Source: Methyloceanibacter sp. (GTDB lineage Bacteria; Pseudomonadota; Alphaproteobacteria; Rhizobiales; Methyloligellaceae). From it: 7,628 nt of DNA. Both the position numbers and the translations under genes were made by a program. The stretch covers positions 1 to 7,628 of the forward strand of contig JANWJA010000091.1 in NCBI GenBank assembly GCA_025449615.1, given 5' to 3'. Shown here piece after piece: positions 1 to 6,530 of this stretch (position 1 is its first letter; every line of letters begins with the position of its first letter). The notes below the pieces were generated by a model that made no database searches, was not told where the DNA came from, and saw only the letters and a list, made by a program, of their open reading frames with translations.

Positions 1-785
1 CGTGTCGCGAACAGTGATCCCTTCTGCGACAGGAGCGTAATCTTGAAATCCGGCACCGGACCCGACGCCTGGCCGAAGCTCACCCACAGCCCAAGTGGCC
101 TCAAGCAATCGAGCGAGCCTGGGAACGTATCCTTGCCGATGGAGTCATAGGCCACATCGACGCCTTTGCCCTTGGTCAGCTCTTTCGCTCGCGCGACGAA
201 ATCCTCTTCGCGATAATTGATGACATGGGTACAGCCATTTTCGAGCGCGAGCTTCGCCTTCTCCGCGGAGCCAACGGTTCCGATCACTGTGGCGCCGAGC
301 GAGTGCGCCCATTGGCAAGCGATCAGCCCGACACCGCCGGCCGCCGCATGAAACAACAAGGTCGTCTCCGGACCGACGCGATAGGTCCGGCGCAGTAAAT
401 ATTCCGCGGTCATGCCTTGAAGCATCATGGCGGCAGCTTCCTTAGGATCGATGCCGGGAGGAATCTTCACGACATGATCAGCCGCGATCAGCCGTTCTTG
501 AGCGTAGGCCCCGATCGGTCCGGCATAAGCGACGCTATCGCCGACCGAAACCTCGGTGACGCCGCTGCCCACTGCCGCAACGATGCCGGCCCCTTCCATA
601 CCCGGTATGAAAGGCAAAGAGGGCTGCGGGTAGTATCCGGTCCGACCATAGACGTCGATATAATTGAGCCCGACCGCAGTCTGCTTCAGCCGCACTTGGC
701 CTGGGCCTGGCGCGCCGACCTCTACCTCTTCCCATTTCAGGACTTCGGGTCCGCCATAGGCGTGTACTCGGATCGCGTGGGTCAT
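1..785 (-). CDS. qor: NADPH:quinone oxidoreductase (zinc-independent MDR family), 3' end cut by window
   Basis: Partial gene of 261 codons; the C-terminal 60 or so residues of a family usually about 320-330 long lie outside the window. The protein opens MTHAIRVHAYGGPEVLKWEE, the usual start of quinone oxidoreductases of the medium-chain dehydrogenase/reductase superfamily. An N-terminal GroES-like domain spans about residues 1-125 (PGMEGAGIV at 61-69), followed by a Rossmann domain with the nucleotide-binding motif HAAAGGVG at 146-153. The cysteine/histidine set that binds zinc in alcohol dehydrogenases is absent, as expected for Qor. Members reduce quinones with NADPH, commonly by one electron, in the cytoplasm; the true substrate here is unknown. 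It begins 13 nt after the gatB stop on the same strand, so it is probably the last or a late gene of that transcript. No convincing Shine-Dalgarno precedes the ATG; the start rests on family alignment. Confidence 0.9.
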   Translation of the reverse strand, partial: MTHAIRVHAYGGPEVLKWEEVEVGAPGPGQVRLKQTAVGLNYIDVYGRTGYYPQPSLPFIPGMEGAGIVAAVGSGVTEVSVGDSVAYAGPIGAYAQERLIAADHVVKIPPGIDPKEAAAMMLQGMTAEYLLRRTYRVGPETTLLFHAAAGGVGLIACQWAHSLGATVIGTVGSAEKAKLALENGCTHVINYREEDFVARAKELTKGKGVDVAYDSIGKDTFPGSLDCLRPLGLWVSFGQASGPVPDFKITLLSQKGSLFAT

Positions 786-798
786 GGCGGTCTTGGCG

Positions 799-2271
799 CT
801 ACTCGATCCCGAGCTTCTTCTTGAGCAGATCGTTGACGGATTGCGGGCTCGCTTTGCCCCCTGTGGCCTTCATCACCTGACCGACAAACCAGCCGGCGAG
901 CGCAGGCTTCAGCTTCGCCTGCTCAGCCTTTTCCGGATTGGCGGCGATTACCTCGTCCACTGCCTTCTCGATGGCGCCCATGTCGGTGACCTGGGTGAGT
1001 CCCCTCGCCTCAACGATCGACTTCGGATCGCCGCCTTCAGTCCACACGATGTCGAACAAATCCTTGGCGATCTTGCCTGAGATCGTGCCCTCCTTGATCA
1101 GATCGAGCACCTCGCCGAGCTGACAGGCACTCACCGGACTATCGACGATGCTCCTGCCTTCCTTGTTGAGACGGCCGAACAGCTCGTTGATCACCCAATT
1201 CGCCGCCTGCTTGGCGTCCCTACCCTTGGCAACCACCTCAAAATAATCGGCAGATTCACGCTCCGACACCAACACGTCCGCATCGTAAGGCGACAGTCCG
1301 AAATCGGAGATGAACCGCGCGCGCTTGGCGTCGGGCAGTTCGGGCAGGTGTTTTGCCAGACCATCCACATAGGCCTGCGTCATCTCGAGCGGCAACAAAT
1401 CCGGATCGGGGAAATAGCGGTAATCATGCGCCTCTTCCTTCGAGCGCATCGAGCGAGTCTCGCCGGTCTTGGCATCGAACAGCCGCGTCTCCTGGTGGAT
1501 GACGCCGCCCTCCTCGATGATCTCGATCTGCCGGCGCGCCTCATGCTCGATGGCCTGGCCGATGAAGCGGATCGAGTTTACGTTCTTGATCTCGCAGCGC
1601 GTGCCAAGCTTCTCGCCGGGGCGCCGCACCGAAACGTTGACGTCGGCCCGGAGCGCGCCTTCCTCCATGTTGCCGTCGCAAGTGCCGAGATAGCGCATGA
1701 TGGTGCGGAGCTTGCTGACATAGGCCTTGGCCTGCTCGGACGAGCGTAAGTCGGGCTTCGACACGATTTCCATCAACGCCACACCGGACCGGTTCAGATC
1801 GACATAGGAAAATTTCGGATGCTGGTCGTGGAGGCTTTTCCCCGCATCCTGCTCCAGATGCAGCCGCTCGATACCGACAATGACACGCTCGCCGCTCAGG
1901 AGATCGACGATGACCTCGCCCTCGCCCACGATCGGGCTCTTATACTGGCTGATCTGATAGCCCTGCGGCAGATCCGGATAGAAATAGTTCTTGCGATCGA
2001 ACACCGAGCGCAAGTTTATCTGCGCCTTCAGCCCGAGCCCGGTGCGAATCGCTTGCGCGATGCACTCTTCGTTGATCACGGGGAGCATGCCGGGCATCGC
2101 GGCATCGACCAGGCTCACATGGTTGTTTGGCTCGCCGCCGAATTCGGTGGAGGCGCCGGAGAACAGTTTGGACTTGGAGGTCACTTGCGCATGCACCTCC
2201 ATGCCGATGATCACCTCGAACGGTCCGGTCTCGCCCTCGATCAGGTTCGATTTTTCGGGTCTTTGATCCAT
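799..2271 (-). CDS. gatB: Asp/Glu-tRNA amidotransferase subunit B (GatB)
   Basis: A 490-residue protein of normal GatB length. GatB binds the misacylated tRNA, activates the glutamyl or aspartyl side chain with ATP, and receives ammonia tunnelled from GatA. Visible family blocks are [11 protein letters not shown] (19-29), [17 protein letters not shown] (94-110), [18 protein letters not shown] (158-175), [20 protein letters not shown] (208-227) and KNVNS (229-233). These make up the catalytic cradle domain. The helical and YqeY-like tRNA-binding tail runs from about 300 to the end and closes with [20 protein letters not shown] (460-479). The start chosen is the ATG at 2271, giving [20 protein letters not shown]. 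The open frame continues 63 codons further upstream, but that part lies inside the chorismate mutase gene and does not resemble GatB. The gene follows the mutase by 38 nt that contain a hairpin, with no strong Shine-Dalgarno at the usual distance. Confidence 0.98.
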   Translation of the reverse strand: MDQRPEKSNLIEGETGPFEVIIGMEVHAQVTSKSKLFSGASTEFGGEPNNHVSLVDAAMPGMLPVINEECIAQAIRTGLGLKAQINLRSVFDRKNYFYPDLPQGYQISQYKSPIVGEGEVIVDLLSGERVIVGIERLHLEQDAGKSLHDQHPKFSYVDLNRSGVALMEIVSKPDLRSSEQAKAYVSKLRTIMRYLGTCDGNMEEGALRADVNVSVRRPGEKLGTRCEIKNVNSIRFIGQAIEHEARRQIEIIEEGGVIHQETRLFDAKTGETRSMRSKEEAHDYRYFPDPDLLPLEMTQAYVDGLAKHLPELPDAKRARFISDFGLSPYDADVLVSERESADYFEVVAKGRDAKQAANWVINELFGRLNKEGRSIVDSPVSACQLGEVLDLIKEGTISGKIAKDLFDIVWTEGGDPKSIVEARGLTQVTDMGAIEKAVDEVIAANPEKAEQAKLKPALAGWFVGQVMKATGGKASPQSVNDLLKKKLGIE

Positions 2272-2285
2272 GACACCACGGCGAC

Positions 2286-2308
2286 GGTTCTCCCGCTTGG
2301 GAGAAACC
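2286..2308 (-). other. Hairpin in the chorismate mutase-gatB junction
   Basis: In mRNA sense the segment reads GGTTTCTCCC, loop AAGC, then GGGAGAACC. This gives a 7-bp perfect core (TTCTCCC/GGGAGAA) that can extend by two G-C pairs around a single bulged base. It starts one base after the mutase stop codon and ends 14 nt before the gatB ATG. No U-rich tract follows, so it is not an intrinsic terminator. The 3' arm contains GGGAGAA, the only Shine-Dalgarno-like sequence ahead of gatB, though at 16 nt it is unusually far from the start. It could mark an mRNA processing point or tune gatB translation; both are inference. Confidence 0.4.
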
Positions 2309-2309
2309 G

Positions 2310-2618
2310 CTACTTCTTCTCCTCGCCCTGCAGTCTCTCTTCTTCGTATTGGATGAACCAGCCAATCATCTGCCGCCACAGCGCCTCGATCAGCTCGGGC
2401 GGCAAATTCTTCTCCTTGGCACGCGCTTTTACCCGGTCGATCACCTGCTGAATGCGCCACGGCACCCTCGCCTCGGCCGGCGATTTCTTGAACTGCCAGG
2501 CGCGATCGACAAAGGTGAAGCGCTCACCGATCAGATCGACCAACGCCGCATCGATGCGGTCGATCTCGGTTCGTACGTCTTCCATGTTCTTGCAGTCTTT
2601 CGCCGCGCGTGCCGCCAT
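2310..2618 (-). CDS. AroQ-class chorismate mutase, PchB-like
   Basis: A 102-residue all-helical protein of the AroQ chorismate mutase fold, a single domain with no signal peptide. AroQ enzymes convert chorismate to prephenate, the branch step toward phenylalanine and tyrosine. PchB relatives instead cleave isochorismate to salicylate and pyruvate. Aligning by eye with Pseudomonas PchB, the active-site positions appear kept: Arg in VRTEIDRID (16), Arg in GERFTF (33), Lys in QFKKS (44) and Gln in WRQMIGWFI (83). The DC pair near the N-terminus also matches PchB, which favours the first ATG over the internal one at residue 12. That ATG has a perfect AGGAGG 6 nt upstream. The Shine-Dalgarno begins with the last bases of the preceding rid stop codon, suggesting translational coupling. 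Mutase versus lyase activity cannot be settled here, and no partner isochorismate synthase gene is visible. Confidence 0.85.
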   Translation of the reverse strand: MAARAAKDCKNMEDVRTEIDRIDAALVDLIGERFTFVDRAWQFKKSPAEARVPWRIQQVIDRVKARAKEKNLPPELIEALWRQMIGWFIQYEEERLQGEEKK

Positions 2619-2624
2619 CTCCCG

Positions 2625-2630
2625 CCTCCT
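2625..2630 (-). promoter_or_regulatory. Ribosome binding site of the chorismate mutase, overlapping the rid stop codon
   Basis: The minus strand reads TAGGAGGCGGGAGATG: a consensus AGGAGG six bases before the mutase ATG. The TAG at its left edge is the stop codon of the upstream rid gene. A ribosome ending the rid gene therefore sits directly on this site, and the site also fixes the mutase start. Confidence 0.8.
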
Positions 2631-3039
2631 AATCCCCGCCGATCACGGCATCGGCCTCGATTTCGACCAGCCAATCCGGATTGATGAACCGCGAAACCTC
2701 GATCATCGTGCTCGCCGGCCTGATCTCTCCGAAGAACTCGCCATGCACTTTGCCGGCCGCTTCCCAATGAGCGATGTCGGTGAGATAGATCCGGGTGCGG
2801 ACCACGTCCTTGAGGCTGGCGCCCGCATCTTCCAGTGCCTTGGCGATGATCTCCATGATGGCGCGGGTCTGTGCCGCCGGATCGCCAACGGCGATAGGTT
2901 TGCCGCCGGAGCCGGCCGCGGTGCCGCCCACGGCTACGATCTTGCCGATGCGAACCGCCCGGCTGAAGCCGATGATCGGCTCATACGGGCTCCCCGACGT
3001 CACATTCAACCGTCCGCTCTTGGTCGCTATATCGTTCAT
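2629..3039 (-). CDS. Rid (YjgF/YER057c/UK114) family protein lacking the RidA catalytic arginine
   Basis: A 136-residue single-domain protein. Rid proteins form trimers, and RidA hydrolyses reactive enamine/imine intermediates released by PLP enzymes such as threonine dehydratase. Family signs are IVAVGGTAA (34-42), an [20 protein letters not shown] helix (56-75), [11 protein letters not shown] (79-89) and the C-terminal block [12 protein letters not shown] (107-118) followed by VEIEADAV (125-132). Aligned by eye with E. coli RidA, the PARSCVEV segment holding Arg105 corresponds to PASTMIEV, so Ser110 replaces the arginine needed for imine deaminase activity. This places the protein among the Rid subfamilies whose chemistry is largely unknown. 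Its ATG overlaps the gatA stop as ATGA, and GGTGGAG lies 9 nt upstream of it. It is followed after 10 nt by the chorismate mutase. A link to amino-acid or aromatic metabolism is only suggested by context. Confidence 0.92.
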   Translation of the reverse strand: MNDIATKSGRLNVTSGSPYEPIIGFSRAVRIGKIVAVGGTAAGSGGKPIAVGDPAAQTRAIMEIIAKALEDAGASLKDVVRTRIYLTDIAHWEAAGKVHGEFFGEIRPASTMIEVSRFINPDWLVEIEADAVIGGD

Positions 3040-4523
3040 GCAGCTTTACTCCACCAATCTTGCGGCCGAGCCAATGGCCCCGCCGCTTCTTCGATCGCCC
3101 GCGCCACCCGAAACAGCGTCTCCTCGTCGAACGGCTTGCCGATCAGCTGCAAGCCCAGCGGCGTGCCTTCGCTCGACAGCCCCGCCGGAACGCTCATGCC
3201 CGGCAACCCCGCCATATTCACCGTCACGGTGAAGATGTCGTTGAGATACATCTCCAACGGATCGCCAGTCTTCTCGCCAATCGCGAAAGCGGGCGACGGC
3301 GTGGTCGGCGTCAGGATCGCGTCGACCTCTGTGAACGCCTCGTCGAAGTCCCGCTTGATCAAGGTTCGGAGCTTCTGCGCTTTCAAATAATAAGCGTCAT
3401 AATAGCCATGCGACAGCACATAGGTGCCAATCAGGATGCGCCGCTTGACCTCCGCTCCGAAACCCGCCGAGCGCGTATTCTCGTACATCGAGATCACGTC
3501 GCTACCCTCCTCGCGCAAGCCGTAGCGCACCCCGTCATAGCGCGCGAGATTGGACGAGGCCTCGGCGGGTGCCACAATATAATAAGACGGCAGCGCATAT
3601 TTGGTGTGCTTCAGGCTGACCTCTTTGATCTTGGCGCCTTGCGCCTTCAGCCATTCTACCCCCTGCTGCCACAGCGCCTCGATCTCCGGCGCCATGCCGT
3701 CGACGCGATATTCCTTCGGGATGCCGATGGTGAGCCCCTTGACGCCTTTGCCGACCGCAGCCTCATAGTCCGGCACCGGCGCATCGACGCTGGTCGTGTC
3801 CTTCGGGTCGTGGCTCGCCATTGCCTTCAGCAGGATCGCGGCGTCGCGCACGTCGCGCGCGATCGGTCCCGCCTGATCGAGCGAGGAGGCAAATGCCACG
3901 ATGCCCCAGCGCGAGCAGCGGCCATAAGTCGGCTTGATGCCGACAGTTCCCGTGACCGCAGCCGGCTGGCGGATCGAACCGCCAGTGTCGGTCGCCGTCG
4001 CCCCCATGCAGAGCCTTGCTGCGACCGCCGCCGATGAACCGCCGGACGAACCGCCGGGAATCAGCTTGGCATCACAGCCCTTGCGACGCCACGGGCTCAC
4101 CACCGGCCCATAGTGACTCGTCTCGTTCGACGACCCCATGGCGAACTCGTCATTATTGAGCTTGCCGAGCATCACCGCGCCATCGCGCCAGAGATTGGCG
4201 GTAACAGTCGACTCGTAAGTGGGCGTGAAGCCGTCTAGCACGTGCGAGCAAGCGGTCGTGCGAATCCCCTTGGTCGCGAACAGATCCTTGATGCCGAGCG
4301 GGATGCCCTCAAGCGCGCCGGCTTCGCCTTTCTTCAGCCGCGCGTCGCTCGCCTTCGCCATCTCCAACGCCCGCTCCGGCGTCACCAGAATGAAGGCGTT
4401 GAGCGCCGCGTTCGCCGCCTCGATGGCGTTGAGATGCGCTCGCGCCAGCTCGGTCGCGGAGAACTGCTTCTTCTTCAATCCCCCGCGCGCTTCGGCGAGG
4501 GTGAGTTCATTGAGTTTGGTCAC
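3036..4523 (-). CDS. gatA: Asp/Glu-tRNA amidotransferase subunit A (GatA)
   Basis: A 495-residue amidase-signature protein of normal GatA length. GatA hydrolyses glutamine and passes the ammonia to GatB for transamidation of Glu-tRNA(Gln)/Asp-tRNA(Asn). The catalytic triad is visible: Lys79 in GIPLGIKD, the cis-Ser159 in [11 protein letters not shown], and the nucleophile Ser183 in [12 protein letters not shown]. The Lys79 position and the 24-residue Ser-Ser spacing match known GatA enzymes. Other conserved blocks are [12 protein letters not shown] (123-134) and [20 protein letters not shown] (195-214). Translation starts at a GTG, with GAGGTGG just upstream and only 6 nt after the stop codon of the small secreted-protein gene. 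The 3' end overlaps the rid gene by 4 nt (ATGA). The gene is therefore separated from gatC by one foreign gene and from gatB by two. The protein itself shows no defect. Confidence 0.98.
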   Translation of the reverse strand: MTKLNELTLAEARGGLKKKQFSATELARAHLNAIEAANAALNAFILVTPERALEMAKASDARLKKGEAGALEGIPLGIKDLFATKGIRTTACSHVLDGFTPTYESTVTANLWRDGAVMLGKLNNDEFAMGSSNETSHYGPVVSPWRRKGCDAKLIPGGSSGGSSAAVAARLCMGATATDTGGSIRQPAAVTGTVGIKPTYGRCSRWGIVAFASSLDQAGPIARDVRDAAILLKAMASHDPKDTTSVDAPVPDYEAAVGKGVKGLTIGIPKEYRVDGMAPEIEALWQQGVEWLKAQGAKIKEVSLKHTKYALPSYYIVAPAEASSNLARYDGVRYGLREEGSDVISMYENTRSAGFGAEVKRRILIGTYVLSHGYYDAYYLKAQKLRTLIKRDFDEAFTEVDAILTPTTPSPAFAIGEKTGDPLEMYLNDIFTVTVNMAGLPGMSVPAGLSSEGTPLGLQLIGKPFDEETLFRVARAIEEAAGPLARPQDWWSKAA

Positions 4524-4529
4524 ACCACC

Positions 4530-4928
4530 TCACTTCGGGCAAAGCTTGAAGACAACAGCCTCCGGGCCCCAAACGTCCTCATTTGCAACGGCGAGGGAAC
4601 CGTCTTCATTGGCGGTCACAGCAAGGTCATAAGGCGCGCCTTCGCCCATCTCTTCGCAGTCGGCGTTGACGGTCCACCCTTTCTCGCCTTTCGCTGATGA
4701 TCGAAACTTGCAGTGGACCTCACGCGGACTGGTTATGCCGGCTTGCGTCAGCACGTCTTCTCCCAACGCCTCGACCCATTGCTTCGAGAACGGTTTGCCC
4801 TTGTTGATAGTTGCGCAATCTGCGGGATCGACAGCGTAATTGCCGGCGATGAAGCTCCAATCGTCCGTCGCACCTGCTGGGGCGGCAAATATGGCTACGA
4901 GAGTCAATGCAAAGACCAGACTACGCAT
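4530..4928 (-). CDS. Small secreted four-cysteine protein of unknown function
   Basis: I do not recognise this family. The 132-residue product starts with MRSLVFALTLVAIFAAPAGA, a typical Sec signal peptide with an AGA cleavage site after residue 20, so a mature periplasmic or secreted protein of about 112 residues is expected. The mature part is acidic, opens TDDWSFIAGNYAVDPADC, and contains exactly four cysteines (38, 73, 91, 130), which could form two disulfides. No lipobox, membrane helix or enzyme motif is seen. The ATG at 4928 is chosen over one 48 nt upstream because GGAGG lies five bases before it, the signal peptide starts there, and the longer form would overlap gatC. The gene fits between gatC (10 nt before) and gatA (6 nt after). 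By eye its third codon positions (ATA, ACT, CGT, AGT, TCA TCA) look less GC-biased than those of gatA, compatible with later insertion. Function in tRNA amidation is unlikely given export. Confidence 0.75.
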   Translation of the reverse strand: MRSLVFALTLVAIFAAPAGATDDWSFIAGNYAVDPADCATINKGKPFSKQWVEALGEDVLTQAGITSPREVHCKFRSSAKGEKGWTVNADCEEMGEGAPYDLAVTANEDGSLAVANEDVWGPEAVVFKLCPK

Positions 4929-4933
4929 GGTTT

Positions 4934-4938
4934 CCTCC
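4934..4938 (-). promoter_or_regulatory. Ribosome binding site deciding the start of the secreted protein
   Basis: The minus strand reads TAGGGAGGAAACCATG, with GGAGG five bases before the ATG at 4928. The TAG is the gatC stop codon and directly abuts the site. This supports the 132-residue signal-peptide form and suggests re-initiation from gatC. Confidence 0.75.
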
Positions 4939-5226
4939 CTATTCGACGATCTTCGGCACGACGAAATAGCCGTCATCAGCCACCGGCGCGTTCTTGAGGA
5001 TGGCTTCCGCGCAATTGCCGTCGGTCACCTCATCCTTCCGCTGCTTCATGGTCATGGCGACCACGCGGGTCATCGGCTCGACGTCTTTGGTGTCGATCTC
5101 GTCGAGCTGTGCCACCCAGTCGAGAATGCCGGAAAGCTCCTTCTCCAGCCGCCCGGCCTCGTCTTCGGTGATGGCGATGCGGGCGAGCTTGGCGATGCGG
5201 TGAACGGTGGCGCGGTCTACGGACAT
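4939..5226 (-). CDS. gatC: Asp/Glu-tRNA amidotransferase subunit C (GatC)
   Basis: A 95-residue protein, the usual GatC length. GatC wraps around and stabilises the GatA-GatB interface of the cytoplasmic GatCAB transamidosome component. The N-terminus MSVDRATVHRIAKLARIAI and the following ELSGILDWVAQLDEIDT (30-46) are the typical family helices. The middle segment DVEPMTRVVAM and the C-terminal PVADDGYFVVPKIVE, which lies in the GatA contact tail, also match. It is the first gat gene on the transcript, 72 nt after the UPF0173 hydrolase stop. No clear Shine-Dalgarno is seen before its ATG (upstream bases AGAAAATCACC). It is followed after 10 nt by the secreted-protein gene rather than by gatA. 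Confidence 0.97.
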   Translation of the reverse strand: MSVDRATVHRIAKLARIAITEDEAGRLEKELSGILDWVAQLDEIDTKDVEPMTRVVAMTMKQRKDEVTDGNCAEAILKNAPVADDGYFVVPKIVE

Positions 5227-5298
5227 GGGTGATTTTCTGGGACTAGGGCCTGTATGGCGAGAGGAGTAGCACTCGGCTTCGCCAGCTTCAACTAAGGC
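5227..5298. other. Short gap between the hydrolase gene and gatC
   Basis: This 72-nt gap has no convincing terminator. On the minus strand TTGAAG is followed 17 nt later by TACTCC, a poor promoter match. A near-inverted pair CTAGGGCCT (5244-5252) and AGGCCTAG (5294-5301) flanks it, the second copy running into the hydrolase stop codon. Whether gatC has its own promoter or depends on the hydrolase promoter cannot be decided. Confidence 0.35.
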
Positions 5299-6000
5299 CT
5301 AGACCTCGAAAGATGCCCCCACTTTCGGCACCACCACATTCTGCCCCGTCATCTCCGCGACAAATTTATCCGCCGTCTGATCGATGATCGGGAAGGTGCC
5401 GTAATGGCACGGCACGATGGTCTCGAACTGGAAGTATTTCTTGCAGGCGAGCGAGGCGGTCTTCGCCCCCATGGTGAAGCGGTCGCCGATCGGCACGAAG
5501 CCGATCTGCGGCCGGTAGATCTCGTTGATCAGCGCCATGTCGGAGAAAATGGCCGTATCGCCCATATGATAGACCGTCTTGCCTTGCTTGGGTTGGATGA
5601 CCAGGCCGCAACAAGCGCCGAGATACATCGAGCGGCCTTCATGGACGATGCCGGACGAGTGCCAGGCCGGCACGAAGGTCAGGTCGAAATCCTCATGGCG
5701 TTGCATGCCACCCGTATTGCCGGGGCTGTAGGACGAAACGCCGAGGCCCGCCAAATGCTCCGCGAGCTCAAAGACCGCAATCACGATCGCTCTGGTCTCC
5801 TTGCAGACCGTGAGCGTGTCGCCGGTGTGATCCTCGTGGCCATGGGTCAACGCCACGTGGGTTACCCCCTTGATCGCGTCGTACACTTTGAGCCCGGATG
5901 CCTCGAAAGTGGGATTGCCGCTTAAGAAAGGATCGATCAGGATGCTCGAGGCGCCGGTATCGACGCGAAAGCAGGAATGTCCAAACCAAGTTATCTTCAT
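5299..6000 (-). CDS. UPF0173-type metal-dependent hydrolase (metallo-beta-lactamase fold)
   Basis: A 233-residue cytoplasmic protein of the UPF0173/UlaG-like branch of metallo-beta-lactamase-fold hydrolases, of normal length. The opening [15 protein letters not shown] is typical. Metal ligands visible are His53, His55, Asp57 and His58 in [10 protein letters not shown], His113 in PAWHSS, Asp148 in YHMGDTAIF, and His199 in VPCHYGTFP, enough for a two-metal site. The natural substrate of the family is not established, so no reaction is assigned. The ATG at 6000 has CGGAGC with eight bases of spacing. The gene is divergent from ruvX and is the first gene on the minus-strand transcript that continues into gatC, with a promoter candidate just upstream. 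Whether it has any role in translation is unknown; co-location is the only link. Confidence 0.93.
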   Translation of the reverse strand: MKITWFGHSCFRVDTGASSILIDPFLSGNPTFEASGLKVYDAIKGVTHVALTHGHEDHTGDTLTVCKETRAIVIAVFELAEHLAGLGVSSYSPGNTGGMQRHEDFDLTFVPAWHSSGIVHEGRSMYLGACCGLVIQPKQGKTVYHMGDTAIFSDMALINEIYRPQIGFVPIGDRFTMGAKTASLACKKYFQFETIVPCHYGTFPIIDQTADKFVAEMTGQNVVVPKVGASFEV

Positions 6001-6030
6001 ACTTTAAGCTCCGAATTTTGCTTCCGCGGG

Positions 6031-6057
6031 ACTATAGAAAGCCGCCCGAATTGACAA
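6031..6057 (-). promoter_or_regulatory. Candidate sigma-70-type promoter for the hydrolase-gat transcript
   Basis: On the minus strand TTGTCA (6057-6052) and TATAGT (6036-6031) each match the -35 and -10 consensus at five of six positions, separated by 15 nt, which is shorter than the ideal 17. The predicted start near 6024 leaves a leader of about 24 nt with the Shine-Dalgarno CGGAGC before the ATG at 6000. It lies in the only divergent gap of this region, which makes it plausible. Confidence 0.45.
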
Positions 6058-6530
6058 CCAGCGAGCTCGTCGCCATCGAGGACTTAGGCCTTCTCCTTGC
6101 GAAGGACGCGCGCCTGCTCGGCCTGGATGTCGGCACCAAGACTATCGGGCTCGCGCTCTCCGATGTCAGCCGCTCCATTGCCACACCCTATGACACGATC
6201 AGGCGTAAGAAATTCACCGAAGACGCCAAGGCCATTCGAGACGTCATCCGAAACCATGGCGTCGGCGCGCTCGTAATCGGCCTGCCCATCAATCTCGACG
6301 GCAGCGAAGGGCCCCGCGCTCAATCGACCCGCGCCTTTGCCCGGAACTTGGCGCCCATCGTGAAGCTTCCGATGCTCCTCTGGGACGAGCGGCTCTCGAC
6401 CGCCGCAGTCGAGCGTCATCTGATCGAGGCGGATGCCTCACGCAAACGCCGGGCAGAAGTCGTCGACCGCATGGCCGCCGCCTATATCTTGCAAGGCGTG
6501 CTCGACCGGCTACGACGGATGGCCGAGTGA
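6051..6530 (+). CDS. ruvX: RuvX/YqgF-type putative Holliday junction resolvase / pre-16S rRNA nuclease
   Basis: The product, 159 residues from the TTG at 6051, is a YqgF RNase H-like fold protein of normal length. Family members are implicated in 16S rRNA 5'-end processing and were proposed as Holliday junction resolvases. Motifs are [17 protein letters not shown] (22-38, acidic Asp26), [20 protein letters not shown] (75-94), [13 protein letters not shown] (109-121, Glu112) and [17 protein letters not shown] (133-149, Asp139), so the acidic active-site set is intact. No ATG or GTG lies between the upstream divergent gene and the first conserved motif. The TTG giving (M)[11 protein letters not shown] fits family N-termini best, with a weak purine stretch AGAAAG about 8 nt upstream. 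The open frame extends back into the divergent hydrolase gene, but that part is antisense. The 3' end overlaps the convergent dsbB-like gene by 21 nt. Confidence 0.93.
   Translation: MTTSELVAIEDLGLLLAKDARLLGLDVGTKTIGLALSDVSRSIATPYDTIRRKKFTEDAKAIRDVIRNHGVGALVIGLPINLDGSEGPRAQSTRAFARNLAPIVKLPMLLWDERLSTAAVERHLIEADASRKRRAEVVDRMAAAYILQGVLDRLRRMAE

Noticed and set aside
2272..2460. A 63-residue N-terminal extension of GatB from an upstream in-frame ATG
   Set aside because: It lies out of frame inside the chorismate mutase gene, is arginine-rich and unlike GatB, and the MDQRPEK start gives the normal length.
2452..4037. Long plus-strand open frames (up to 325 codons) opposite rid, mutase and gatA
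   Set aside because: They are antisense shadows of well-recognised genes in high-GC DNA, rich in Arg/Ala/His with no family motif.
4929..4976. A 16-residue extension of the secreted protein upstream of MRSLVF
   Set aside because: It would overlap gatC and bury the signal peptide; GGAGG is correctly placed for the ATG at 4928.
5898..6050. RuvX starting far upstream, inside the hydrolase gene
   Set aside because: The extra 51 residues are arginine-rich antisense of the hydrolase N-terminus; RuvX proteins do not carry such an extension.
6051..6056. Perfect TTGACA as a plus-strand -35 box
   Set aside because: No -10-like sequence lies 16-18 bp downstream, and those bases are better explained as the ruvX start codon.
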